A stretch of 36,770 bases of DNA from an uncultured Succiniclasticum sp. (GCA_905235335.1 CAJOKZ010000020.1:1-36770); one strand, 5' to 3'; shown: positions 7,654 through 19,800, counted from the first letter of the stretch. Notes: generated by a model from the sequence alone, not told the origin. Numbers and translations are program-made.

Positions 7654-8070
7654 ATGCAGAAGGCAAAGATTACGGTGTCGGGGATTTCCCGCACCGGAGA
7701 GGGAACGTCCCGGCTGGAAACGGTGAATGACGGTACCTTTACGGAAAAGAACGGGTATTGCTATGCACGTTATGAGGAAACGGAAGCGTCCGGTATGTCC
7801 GGTACTTCGACGACCCTGAAATGGAACGGCTCCCAGGTGCTGCTGATCCGTCACGGGATGTATTCCATGCGGCAGGAATTTGCGGAAGGCTGCAGCTGTG
7901 CCGGGGATTATCGGACACCGTATCTCGTGCTTCCCGTGGAGACAAGGACGAAACGGGTCCGGGTCAGAAAGATCCCCTGCGGTTGGAAGATCCGGCTGGA
8001 GTACGACCTTGCGTATGGGGAGGCCGACGTGAACCGGATCGTGACGACCATCACGGTGGACCTGCGATAG
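7654..8070 (+). CDS. DUF1934 (YwiB-like) beta-barrel protein
   Basis: This 138-residue protein fits the DUF1934 family, whose B. subtilis member YwiB is encoded directly upstream of argS, as here. The function is unknown; structures of the family show a small calycin-like beta-barrel. The sequence is rich in short beta-strands (ITVSGISRTG, CYARYEE, TTLKWNGSQVLLIRHG) and ends with a strand pair, KIRLEYDLAYG then NRIVTTITVDLR, as expected. The ATG has a GGAGGG site 7 bases upstream. It is 40 bases from argS without a terminator, so the two form an operon that starts just after the putP terminator. Confidence 0.8.
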   Translation: MQKAKITVSGISRTGEGTSRLETVNDGTFTEKNGYCYARYEETEASGMSGTSTTLKWNGSQVLLIRHGMYSMRQEFAEGCSCAGDYRTPYLVLPVETRTKRVRVRKIPCGWKIRLEYDLAYGEADVNRIVTTITVDLR

Positions 8071-8110
8071 TTTCAGCAAAGAATTTAAAAAATGGTGGAG
8101 GAATCTTGTT

Positions 8111-9769
8111 GTGGATATAAAAGCAATCTTGACTGACGCGATTGTGAAAACGGCGCAAAACGCCATTGCGGCCGGTGTGGTAAAGGAAGGCGCATTGCCG
8201 GAGGTGCAGCTGACGGTTCCGCCGAAGAAAGAGTTCGGCGATTTTGCGACCAATTTTGCCATGCAGTCGGCCCGGGCGCTGCGGTGCAATCCCCGCGTAC
8301 TGGCACAGTACATTGTGGAAAACCTGGATTGCGCGTATGTGAAAAAGATAGAGATTGCCGGGCCCGGTTTCCTTAATTTTTTTCTGGATCCGGACTGGGT
8401 GTATGATATGCTGGCCCACATCGTGGAGGCCGGTGAAAATTACGGAAACCTCCCGAAGGCTTCCGACGAAAAGATCCAGCTGGAATATGTCAGCGCCAAT
8501 CCCACCGGCCCGTTACATGTGGGACACGGGCGGGGCGCCGCGGTGGGCAGTTCTTTGGCGAACCTGCTGAAGGCGGCAGGGTATGACGTGGAGCAGGAAT
8601 ATTACATCAATGATGCGGGCAACCAGATGAACAATCTGGCCCGGTCCGTCAACGCCCGGTATCTGGAACTTTTGGGGAAGCCCTGTGAATTTCCGGAGGA
8701 CGGGTATCACGGCCATGATATCATTGACACGGCCCGGCGGATCATCGACAAATACGGGGACCGGTTCCTGCAGATGGACGAAGCGGAACGGCTGGAACAG
8801 TTCAAGACCATCGCCTATCAGGAAAAGCTGGCTGCGCTGAAGGAAGATCTGGAACGTTTCAACGTGCGTTTCGACGTATGGTTCAGCGAAAAGACGCTGC
8901 ATGACGGGAACAAGATCCGGGAGGCTTGCGATGAATTGCTGGCCAAAGGATACATGTATGAGAAGGACGGGGCCCTGTGGCTGAAGTCCACGGAGTTCGG
9001 GGACGACAAGGACCGCGTGGTGATCCGCGATAACGGGGTGCCTACCTATTTTGCGGCGGATATTGCCTATCATACCAATAAATTCAACCGGGGTTTTGAC
9101 CGGGTCATCAACCTGTGGGGCGCAGATCATCACGGGTATATCGCCCGGATGAAAGCGGCCATGCAGTGCATGGGTTTTCACCCGGAGCAGCTGGAAATTT
9201 TAGTGCTGCAGATGGTGCGGCTGCTCCGCGACGGGCAGGAAGTGAAGATGTCCAAGCGGACCGGCCAGAGCGTCACCCTGAACGAGCTGATCGACGAAGT
9301 GGGGGCGGACGCGGCGCGCTTCTTCTTTGTGATGCGTTCTATTGATAGCCAGCTGGATTTTGATCTGGACCTGGCCAAGAAAAAAACAAACGACAACCCG
9401 GTATTTTACGTACAATATGCCCACGCCCGTATCTGCAGCATCCTGCGTCAGGTGGCGGAAGCGGGGATCCCCGTGGAGGGCAGGGGCGACTACAGGTTGC
9501 TGCGGGAACCGGTGGAGGTCGACCTGATCAAGAAGCTGGGCGAGTACCCGGAGATGCTGGCGCTGGCGGCGAAAGAGAGGGCGGTCCAGCATGTGGCGCA
9601 TTATGTGTACGACCTGTCCGGCTTGTTCCACTCTGCCTATAACCAGTGCCGTATACTGGGGGTGAACCGGGAACTGCAGCAGGCGCGGCTTGCCATGGTG
9701 CTGGCCGTAGGGCATGTGGTACGGCATGCATTGTCCATTTTGGGCGTATCCGCCCCGGAGAAAATGTAA
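8111..9769 (+). CDS. argS: Arginyl-tRNA synthetase
   Basis: This 552-residue class I synthetase charges tRNA-Arg with arginine in the cytoplasm. It has the N-terminal Add-1 domain (about residues 1-100), the HIGH-type signature HVGH at 136-139 inside SANPTGPLHVGHGRGA, the KMSKS-type signature KMSKR at 379-383, and a C-terminal anticodon-binding DALR domain (about 435-552) ending with VRHALSILGVSAPEKM. A well-formed KMSK loop is notable because many ArgRS have lost it. Length is normal for a bacterial ArgRS. Translation starts at a GTG (8111) with GGTGGAGG 8-15 bases upstream. It is co-transcribed with the YwiB-like gene. Confidence 0.97.
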   Translation: MDIKAILTDAIVKTAQNAIAAGVVKEGALPEVQLTVPPKKEFGDFATNFAMQSARALRCNPRVLAQYIVENLDCAYVKKIEIAGPGFLNFFLDPDWVYDMLAHIVEAGENYGNLPKASDEKIQLEYVSANPTGPLHVGHGRGAAVGSSLANLLKAAGYDVEQEYYINDAGNQMNNLARSVNARYLELLGKPCEFPEDGYHGHDIIDTARRIIDKYGDRFLQMDEAERLEQFKTIAYQEKLAALKEDLERFNVRFDVWFSEKTLHDGNKIREACDELLAKGYMYEKDGALWLKSTEFGDDKDRVVIRDNGVPTYFAADIAYHTNKFNRGFDRVINLWGADHHGYIARMKAAMQCMGFHPEQLEILVLQMVRLLRDGQEVKMSKRTGQSVTLNELIDEVGADAARFFFVMRSIDSQLDFDLDLAKKKTNDNPVFYVQYAHARICSILRQVAEAGIPVEGRGDYRLLREPVEVDLIKKLGEYPEMLALAAKERAVQHVAHYVYDLSGLFHSAYNQCRILGVNRELQQARLAMVLAVGHVVRHALSILGVSAPEKM

Positions 9770-9826
9770 CAGTTTGCCGGGAATAGGATGAAATTTGATA
9801 GATTTTGCAAGGCTGTAAATTTTAAC

Positions 9827-9855
9827 TTGAGTTTCCTCTGTTTTATTTCTATAAT
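9827..9855 (+). promoter_or_regulatory. pyrG promoter
   Basis: TTGAGT (9827-9832), a 17-base spacer and TATAAT (9850-9855). Transcription should start near 9862, leaving a GC-rich leader of about 170 nt. The predicted start is not a G-run followed by C, so the reiterative-transcription control known for B. subtilis pyrG is not evident here. Confidence 0.8.
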
Positions 9856-9933
9856 ATTAGTAAGTATTTAATGTGCAAGTATCCGGTTCGCAACTGGGGA
9901 TATGCAGGCTTTATGGGTTGCGGGTTCATGGCG

Positions 9934-11649
<1,716 letters not shown>

Positions 11650-11658
11650 AGGAAAATA

Positions 11659-11699
11659 CCCTCGCCCTGGCAGATGTTTTGCGGCGGGGGAACTTTTTT
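11659..11699 (+). terminator. Intrinsic terminator after pyrG
   Basis: An 8-bp stem with one G-T pair (11659-11666 with 11683-11690), a 16-base loop and a six-T run at 11694-11699, starting 10 bases after the pyrG stop. It ends 38 bases before the autotransporter ATG, which leaves little room for a separate promoter. Confidence 0.75.
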
Positions 11700-11713
11700 G
11701 TGAGAAACTGAAA

Positions 11714-11728
11714 TTTTTTTGGGGGGGG
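11714..11728 (+). promoter_or_regulatory. T7-G8 homopolymer run at the Shine-Dalgarno position
   Basis: Seven T (11714-11720) are followed directly by eight G (11721-11728), ending 8 bases before the autotransporter ATG. The G run occupies the Shine-Dalgarno position and is the only candidate ribosome-binding site. G runs of this length slip during replication, so expression could vary with run length. Confidence 0.75.
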
Positions 11729-11736
11729 ATTTTAGT

Positions 11737-14268
11737 ATGAACAAGTCTGGAAAACGAAACAAATTGTTGACGGCTGCTGTTTTGGCCACCCTGCTGGCCA
11801 CCCCTGCTTATGGCTATGCGTTTAAGCAGGCGCCGGTCTATGTGGACTACAGCGGCAGGCATATGGCGGAATTACAGTTCCTGAGCCAAGGCGAGGGGGT
11901 CGAGAATCAGGTGAGCAAAGCTGATTTCACACTGGATCCAGCCCTGGCCGCCTCGGTTGTAGACAGCACCAGGTACTGGGTGGATATACTGGGACTCAGA
12001 GCGAAAAACCAGCAGCCCTGGCAGATTTTTGTGAGAACGACAAAAAATGAACAGAATGCCAGCGCATCATCAACTTCATTTGATCTAAAAAATGAGGATC
12101 CCAAAGAAACAAATCTCAGTTATGTTGCGATGCAAATCCAGGACGGTAAGAAGCTGGGCGACTTTATTGACGCGGCCATCAAGGATGATATAAAGGACGG
12201 GGCATATGCCTACAGCGATATCAACATAGGCCAGTATATGGGCGGAAACCGCAAGGGCGCTGTAGAAGGCTGGTGGATGGATGCGGACACGGTGCTGCCC
12301 ACCAACGAGCAGGCTACGGATTTTGTAGGCACTTTCCGGCACGAGTTGGGACACGCTTTGGGCATCGGTAAAGCAGTGGACTATATAGACGAAAACGGGA
12401 AGCCCTATACGCCGCAGACCGATGAAGAAATTATAAAATCAAAAACCACCGGGGAAGCCATGATGAAGTTCGCCCTCGACGCTACGGATCCGAGATTATG
12501 GAACCAGCATCTGGTGGACCAAAACCTGAACCCGGCCAAACCGGGAATGGTGATTCTTTCCTCCAAAGGCTTTGCGGAAGAAAAGAAAAAGAACCCCAAG
12601 CTGCAGGAAAAAGATTTCTTTATTGTGAACAACACAGACAATGAAGAAAGTAGCGAAGGAAGAAACGGCAAGGCGTTTTTTGTGGGAAAAAATGTAACGG
12701 ACGCACTGGCCGGCGCAACCTTTTTCGGGGTATCCGGTGTTCCGGTCAATGGCTGGGAAGACACTAGCTTTGAAGGCTCCCACCTCCAGACGTCCGGCAT
12801 GATGAGCCACAGATCCTACAGCAACTATGCCGCCTTTATGGAGGTGGAGCTGGCCGTAATGCAGGATCTGGGCTACGACCTCGACCGCAAGGCGTATTTC
12901 GGCTATTCCGTATACGGGGACGGCAAGACTATCAACAATACACAGGGCTATTCTGCCAGAAACGCGGAAGGCACCGCTTATGTGGAAGGGAAAGCCAGCG
13001 CGGTGCCGCTGGGCATCGGTCTGCACATTTACGGTTCCAGAAACAACGTGACGCAGGCGGCGGACATCCTCACCGTCGGTACGGGCGGTACCGGCGTGCG
13101 GGTGGACGGCATGCAAAATACGCTGGTGATCCCGAAGTCCACCAAGATCCAGGCGGACGGCCTGCGGGGGAACGGCATCCTGATCGCCTACGGGCGCGAC
13201 CAGGTGATCGACCAGGCCGGTTCGGTGACCGCGAACGGGAAAGGCGGCACGGGCATCCGGTTTGATTTCGGTTCCAGCACCAATGGGGCAACGGATGAAT
13301 ACCGCGGTTCCTACATTCGCTTTAAACGCACCGTGGAAGAAGGCACCGGAGAAATTATCTCGTCTGAAAATTTGAATTTGACGGACATGGATTCCTCCCA
13401 ATATAACGCGGGCAAGGATGAACTAAACGGTCCGCTGGTAAAAGAATATAACCTGTCCGGTTCCCTGTCCGGCGCGGAAAATGCGATCTATATCGCGAGG
13501 AACGCGTTTGTGAAGGACATCAATATAAAAGACGGGGCCTCCATCAGCGGCAACATCACTTCGGACTGGAAACATTTCAACACCGACGGAAGCTATGACG
13601 GCGCGACCAAAACCGAGACGGAAAGAATTCCGAAGTTCGATGTCTGGATGGAAGAACACCATCCGACGATATCAGTAAAAGATTTTTTTAATTTGCCTGA
13701 AGCTGAACAGAAGAAACTTCTTGATGAATACGAAAGTGACCCGAATGTTAAGACAAAAACCGTTACCCAAAAAACGCCCGCCCTGCTCCTCCAGTACAAC
13801 GGAAAGACCGGGAGCGACGGTTACGCCTACGATGCTTACATCCCCGATCTGGTGACGGACCTGAATTTTAATGCGACGATGGCGTATAACGGCAACATCA
13901 CCGGCCCGGACAACATGAAGCTGCACGTGAACGGCGGGACCCTGGTCTACGGCGGGAAGGCCGACGTGGTGGGTGTGACGGTGGCGCAGGGCGCCACGCT
14001 GCTGGGCGGCAGCTATACAGTCCACGATATGTCGGACAAGGTGGCGGAGGATTTTGAAGATCGGCTGACTGTCACGGACACGGGAAACTTTGTCAGCCAC
14101 GGTACCATCGGGGCAATGAGTAACACTACCTCCATGCGCATCACCGGGAAACTGATCTCCGACGGCACGCTGCAGGGCATGGCCGGGGGCGACGCCGGGA
14201 CCATCGAGGTGAGCGGCGCCGCGGTCATTGACGGTTCCAATGTGACCGCCCAGTATATGTTGCCGTGA
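11737..14268 (+). pseudogene. Autotransporter passenger with metalloprotease-like domain, cut by a frameshift
   Basis: This 843-residue reading frame is the exported passenger of an autotransporter. A Sec signal peptide is clear: basic MNKSGKRNK, hydrophobic LLTAAVLATLLA, then TPAYGYA. The N-terminal third looks like a zinc metalloprotease: HELGH at 202-206 with Gly209 (HExxHxxG), then a long insertion, then GSHL with His349 and a possible Met-turn at 355-356. From about residue 365 (FMEVELAVMQDLGY) the sequence becomes repetitive, glycine- and asparagine-rich beta-helix type (GLHIYGSRNNVTQAADIL, GTGVRVDGMQN). The frame stops at a TGA (14266-14268) just before the expected linker. The barrel follows in frame +2, so one extra base or two missing bases at CCG-TGA separates the halves. 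Either an inactivated gene or a sequencing error is possible. The presumed ribosome site is the G8 run upstream. Confidence 0.82.
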
Positions 14269-14269
14269 A

Positions 14270-15541
14270 ACGTTTACGGTATTGAAGGCGAATGCGGTGA
14301 GCGGATCCGTAGCGAATACGGAAGACGCGCCGTACAAGTTCGGCATGCTGGACGAGATCGGCGCGGTGAATGGCAATACCGCGGAGGTTTCCTCCAAGGC
14401 GGCCAACAACCTGGGCGCCACGGATGCAACGCAGGCGGAGACCTACGGCGCCATGATGGCGATGTACAACAACCTGACGGCGGCGGGAGACGACCGGCGC
14501 AACGAGATGCGGCCGCTGTTCACCCTTTCGCCGGAAGAGGCGAAAGAAGCGCTGTCGGCGATTTCTTCCAACGCGGCGGCGAAGAGCATGGCGCTGGCGC
14601 AGCGGAGCACGCTGACACAGCATATCCTGTCAACGCGCCTGACGGAAGCGTTTGCCACGAAGGACGTCAGCGTAACGATACCGGTGCAGAAACTGGATGA
14701 CGGAGCCGGGGACGGCGTGCCGGTATCGGTGAAGGCGGTGGAGCCGGCAGAGGACGACATCTGGCTGAAGTTCGGGAAGAACTGGGGCGATATGCGGAAC
14801 GATGTGGACTACCACAGCTCGGCGACGTTGTTGGGCTGGGACAAGGCGTACGGGAAGAACTGGCGGGCCGGCGTGTTCGCCGGCTACGGGACGACCGGGT
14901 TCGCGGACCGGACGGCCGGAAACGAGCTGCGGGATACGCGGGTAGGCATCTATGCGGGATACAGCAGGGACAAGAGCGAAGGCATGGTGTTTGTGGACTA
15001 CGGATGGATGCGCAACAAGCTGCACCGGGGCGTGATGGGGCAGACGGCCCGCGCCAGATATCACAGCCGGCTGCTGGAAGCAGGCGGGGAATACCGGTAT
15101 GACCTGCAGGGCGGACAGAACAAAACATGGCACACCCGTCCTTATGTGAACGCGCAGATCTCAAGGCTGTGGCAGGACGGTTACAGCGAGGAAGGCGCGG
15201 GCATATACGGGCAGGACGTGAGCAGTAAGAACAACGATTATATAGCCATGGGTGCCGGGGTGGAATTCAAACGGTACCTGGCAGGCGGAAGCTATGCGGC
15301 CCGTGTGGGGGTGAAACATGCCTTCACGGGAGCGGATCCGAAGCTGCGGTACGGATACCTGGGCGACAGCGCGAACACCTATGAGATGCGGAACGTACAG
15401 GACAAGACACATTACCTGCTGTCCGTCGGCGGGGAAGTGGCATTCGGCAAAGGATGGACGGTAGGCGGGGACGCGGCATTTGAGCGGGGACGCCATGACA
15501 AGGACTGGTCATGCTCCGTGACAGTAAAACGGACATGGTAG
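14270..15541 (+). pseudogene. Autotransporter beta-barrel half (frame-shifted from the passenger)
   Basis: This frame encodes the translocator half of the autotransporter. The first residues (TFTVLKANAVSG) continue smoothly from the passenger's end (TAQYMLP) if the frame is shifted at 14266, restoring a linker typical of this family. Residues around 14400-14640 form a helical linker; from about 14750 (DDIWLKFGKNWGDM) the sequence shows the alternating strands of an autotransporter barrel (AGVFAGYGTTGF, VGIYAGYSRDKS, MVFVDYGWMRN, YVNAQISRLW) and ends with SVTVKRTW. The C-terminal aromatic residue is the expected recognition signal for the outer-membrane BAM machinery. The frame can open at a TTG (14282), but no Shine-Dalgarno site precedes it and no signal peptide is present, so independent translation would not give a working protein. 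It lies 55 bases from glpX without a terminator. Confidence 0.82.
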
Positions 15542-15596
15542 AAAAATCTGTATTCGCGCAGACTGCAACTTGAAGAAAGAGAAAGGCGGTAGCGGC

Positions 15597-16568
15597 ATGA
15601 AAAGGGAACTTTCACTGGAATTTGTCCGTGTGACAGAATGGGCGGCTATTGCGGCGGCCCGAAGCGTAGGCAAGGGAAATAAGAATTATACGGATGGACT
15701 GGCGGTGGACGCCATGCGCAAGATGTTTGATACGGTGAATATCTCCGGGACCGTTGTCATTGGGGAAGGGGAATTGGATGAGGCTCCCATGCTGTACATC
15801 GGGGAAAAGGTCGGCGCCGGCGGGGATGAAGTGGACATCGCGGTAGACCCTGTGGAGGGTACGAACCTGGTAGCCAAAGGGCTGCCGGGATCCATCGCCG
15901 TTATTGCCATCGCGCCGAAAGGCTGTCTCCTCCATGCGCCGGATATGTACATGGAAAAGATTGCAGTCGGCCCCCGGGCCAAAGGCTGCATCGATATCAA
16001 TGCGCCGGTGGAGGATAACCTTCAGCGTGTGGCAAAGGCCCTGCAGCGCGGTATTGATGATATCACCGTTGTGGTCATGGACCGTCCGCGGCATGCGGAG
16101 ATTATTGAACGGATCCGCAGGGCCGGCGCCCGTATCGTGCTGATTACCGACGGCGATGTGAACCCAATCGTGAACGCCGGCATTGAAGGCACGGGCGTAC
16201 ATATGTATATCGGCAAGGGCGGGGCGCCGGAAGGCGTATTGGCTGCGGCGGCCCTGAAATGTCTGGGAGGCGATATGCAGGCCCGTCTCTGTCCGGAAAG
16301 CGAGGAACAGCTGCAGCGGTGTTACAAGATGGGAATCCGGGAGATCAACCAGGTACTGACCATCGATGACATGGTGAAGGGCGATGACTGCATGTTCACG
16401 GCGACTGCCATCACTGACAGCACCCTGTTGAAAGGCGTCCGTTATTTTGGCGGCGGTGTCCGCACCCACAGCATCTCCATGCGGTATAAGACAGGAACGA
16501 TCCGGTTCGTGGACGCGGTTCACAAGCTGGAGGACGGGAGCGGGCAATTTTCCGTGAGATTGTTCTGA
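15597..16568 (+). CDS. glpX: Class II fructose-1,6-bisphosphatase GlpX
   Basis: GlpX hydrolyses fructose 1,6-bisphosphate to fructose 6-phosphate in gluconeogenesis, using Mn2+ or Mg2+. The 323-residue protein shows the family segments GEGELDEAPMLYIGEKVG near residues 60-75, DEVDIAVDPVEGTNLVAKG near 82-100 (the metal- and phosphate-binding DPVEGT motif) and MDRPRHAEIIERIRRAGAR near 160-180. Length fits (320-340 residues). The ATG at 15597 has an AAAGGCGG site; a TTG nine codons earlier is a weaker alternative. The preceding frame is the autotransporter barrel, 55 bases upstream, with no terminator between them, so glpX may share its transcript. No clear promoter was found directly before glpX. 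Confidence 0.95.
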   Translation: MKRELSLEFVRVTEWAAIAAARSVGKGNKNYTDGLAVDAMRKMFDTVNISGTVVIGEGELDEAPMLYIGEKVGAGGDEVDIAVDPVEGTNLVAKGLPGSIAVIAIAPKGCLLHAPDMYMEKIAVGPRAKGCIDINAPVEDNLQRVAKALQRGIDDITVVVMDRPRHAEIIERIRRAGARIVLITDGDVNPIVNAGIEGTGVHMYIGKGGAPEGVLAAAALKCLGGDMQARLCPESEEQLQRCYKMGIREINQVLTIDDMVKGDDCMFTATAITDSTLLKGVRYFGGGVRTHSISMRYKTGTIRFVDAVHKLEDGSGQFSVRLF

Positions 16569-16760
16569 TACTGTGGCGCAAAGGAATTGCCGCGGGAGCA
16601 ACACGCGTTAACCGGTTTACGTCTTTAGTGAGCCGTGCTTCGTTGGGAGCAAAGGCATTGTTGCGGAAAAATTAACACACTGGCGGTTACGCAGCGGTTC
16701 CTTAAACAGGATGACGATCTGGTTTCTTGCGGAATCGATGGGTTTGTGATACCATAATAC

Positions 16761-16792
16761 AGAGGTCATGGCCTTGCCCTGACCTCTTTTTT
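16761..16792 (+). terminator. Intrinsic terminator between glpX and mfd
   Basis: A perfect 8-bp stem (16761-16768 with 16780-16787) with an 11-base loop is followed by six T (16787-16792). It lies 31 bases before the mfd ATG. A weak promoter-like pair (TTGCGG 16727, TACCAT 16750) sits just upstream, which would make the hairpin an attenuator, but that pair is not convincing. Confidence 0.9.
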
Positions 16793-16823
16793 AAATAAAA
16801 ACTGATTTACCAATACGATCCAT

Positions 16824-19800
16824 ATGAAAGAACGACTCATGGAACGCATCGCTGCGATCCGGGAACTGCAGGAAGCGGCGGCGTTGTATAAAAAGAAAGA
16901 GGGCTGTGTGCTGACAGGGCTGGATGGAACCATCAAAGCCCTGTACCTGTGCGCGCTGAAAGAGACAGTAAAGGCCGGGACGATGGTATTGCTGGTGTCC
17001 GGACGGGATGCGGTCAGGGAATACCGGCAGACGATGGCCTTTTTGTATCCGGATCTGCCGGTGCAGGAATTTTACCCAGTGAACCTGCCCCGGGTGCAGG
17101 CAGACAGCCGGAATCTGGAAATCCAGGCGGGACGGTCGGCTGCCCTTCGCATGATTGCCGGGGAAGAAAAGGGAATTGTGTTCGTCACGGCGGAAGCGTT
17201 GTTGCAAAAACAGGCTCGTCCTTCCGGGCTGTCCCGGTACAGCTTTGAAATTTCTGTGGGGGAGACCATGGAACAGACCCTTTTTATAGAAAAGCTGGCA
17301 TCTATGGGTTATGAACGGACCGATGAAGTGGATACCATCGGACAGTTTTCGGTCCGTGGCGGCATCCTTGATGTGTTTCCCCTGAACAGCGTCAATCCGG
17401 CGCGCATCGAGTGGTTCGATGAGGATATTGACGGTATCCGTTTTTTTGATATCAATACCAGACGGTCCCTGGGCAACGCAGACCGGCTGAAGATCGTTCC
17501 GCTGCAGGTGCGCACGGGCGATGAAGGATTTGATGCGTACCTGCGGGAATACGGCGCAGCTGATACGATGTTTGTGCTGGATGAACCCGGCGCGCTGAAG
17601 GAAACGCTGGAACATTTATATAAAGAAGGGCAGGACTTCAGGGAAGAGCTTTGGAGCCCGGATGAGATATGGGCGAAGGAAGAAAAGGAAAGCCCGGTGG
17701 CGGTTGCAGCACTGGATACCGGTAGTTTTCCCGGTGTCCCCCACAGGCAGGTGCCGGTGCGCAGGGTCACTTCGTACAACCGAAGCCTTGACCGCCTGAT
17801 CGAGGATCTGCAGAACCTTCTGGCCGAGGGGATTACCCCCTATATTATGATGAGTACGGTGCTGAAATCCCGCGGGTTTGCAGAGAGCCTGAAACAGCGG
17901 GGCGTTCCTTCCGTCTGCCTTTCCGACGCACCGGAGGATGCAGGCAAGGTGAATGTCGGTTTCGGCGAACTATTCGGCGGGTTCCGGTTCTGGAGCGAAT
18001 CCTGGCTGCTGCTGACGGAAAATGATATTTACGGGCGGCAGCGCCGCCGCCGTTTCCAGTCGAAGCATAAAGGGGCACAACTGCACTATTTTACTGATAT
18101 CCGTGGCGGTGATTACGTGGTGCACGATGTACACGGTATTGGACGGTATATTGGCGTGGAGACCATGCTGGTGGACGGTTTGCACCGGGATTACCTGCTG
18201 CTGCAGTATGCAGGCAGCGATCGGCTGTATGTGCCGGTGGATCAGGTAGGGCTGCTTCACAAGTATGTGGGCAGTGAGGGCATCACTCCCAAGCTTTCAA
18301 AAATGGGCGGCGCCGAATGGAAGCGGATGAAGACAAAAGCTTCCACCGCCATCACCCAGCTTGCGGAAGAGCTGATTCGTCTGTATGCACTCCGGAAAAT
18401 TACCAATGGGTTTGCGTACTCACCGGATACGGACCTGCAGCATGAATTTGAGGAACAGTTCCCCTTTGAGGAGACGCCGGATCAGCTGAAAGCCATCGCG
18501 GAAATCAAGGCGGATATGGAAAAGCCGGTACCCATGGATCGGCTGCTCTGCGGAGATGTGGGCTACGGAAAAACGGAGGTCGCGTTGCGGGCTGCCTTTA
18601 AGGCAATCATGGACGGGAAACAGGTCGCGCTGCTGGTTCCTACTACAGTGCTGGCACAGCAGCACCTCATGACCTGCCGTGAAAGGCTGGATCCTTTTGG
18701 CGTGCGCATCGCTATGGTCAGCCGGTTTGTATCTTCCAAAGAAGTAAGGAATACACTGCAGAAGCTGGAGCAGGGTGATATCGACCTGGTGATCGGGACC
18801 CACCGGCTGCTGCAGTCGGATGTGCAGTTCCACGACCTGGGACTGCTGATCGTGGACGAAGAGCAGCGGTTCGGTGTGGCCCAGAAGGAAAAGATAAAAC
18901 AATGGAAGCAGGGGATCGACGTGCTGGCTCTGTCCGCCACGCCCATTCCCCGCACGCTGCATATGGCGCTGGTCAGCAGCCGCGACATGAGCCTGATCGA
19001 ATCGCCGCCGGAAGACCGTCTGCCGGTGGAAACATATGTGGCAGAATATAACGAAGGCATGGTCCGCGAGGCCCTGGAGCGGGAATTGCGCCGGGGCGGA
19101 AGGATCTACTATATCCACAACCGCGTCAGCGGGCTGCCGGCTATCGCTGAACGGTTGCGGAAGCTTCTGCCCGGTATCAACGTACAGGTGGGGCACGGGC
19201 AGATGAACGAGGACCGGCTGGAAGACGCTATGATGTCATTCTATGAGGGAAGCTGTGATGTCCTTTTGTGTACGACAATCGTGGAAAACGGCCTGGATGT
19301 GCCGCTGGCCAATACGATCATCGTCGACGGGGCGGAAAACTTCGGTCTCTCCCAGCTGTACCAGATGCGGGGGCGGGTGGGCCGGTCTTCCCGGCTGGCC
19401 TATGCGTATTTCCTGTATAAACGGAATAAAGCCCTCAGCGAAGTTGCGTCCAAACGGCTGCAGGCCATCCGCGATTTTACGGAATTGGGCGCAGGCTTCA
19501 AAATTGCCATGCGGGATCTGGAGATCCGGGGCGCCGGGAATCTGCTGGGACCTCAGCAGCATGGTTACATTGCAGGGATCGGTTTTGCCGCTTACTGCGA
19601 CCTGCTGGAACAGACGATCAAACGGCTCCAGAGCGGGGCGGCGGGCATTGACCGGGAACCGGATCCGATCCTCGAGATTCCGTTGAACGCGTATATTCCT
19701 GATTCGTATATAGCCAATCCCCGGTATAAGCTGGAACTGTACCGGCGTTTTGTGGAGCTTTCCTGGGGCGGGGAAGAGGACCTGATGGATGAGATCATCG

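Noticed and set aside
14245..14284. Programmed +1 frameshifting at CCG-TGA in the autotransporter
   Set aside because: The Pro tRNA on CCG could not re-pair with CGT after a +1 slip, and no stimulatory Shine-Dalgarno-like element or slippery run was seen. A mutation or sequence error is simpler, although a TGA in this position keeps the idea from being fully excluded.
16727..16755. Promoter for mfd (TTGCGG with TACCAT)
   Set aside because: Both boxes are poor, and the intrinsic terminator lies directly downstream, so transcripts would end before mfd unless the hairpin is an attenuator.
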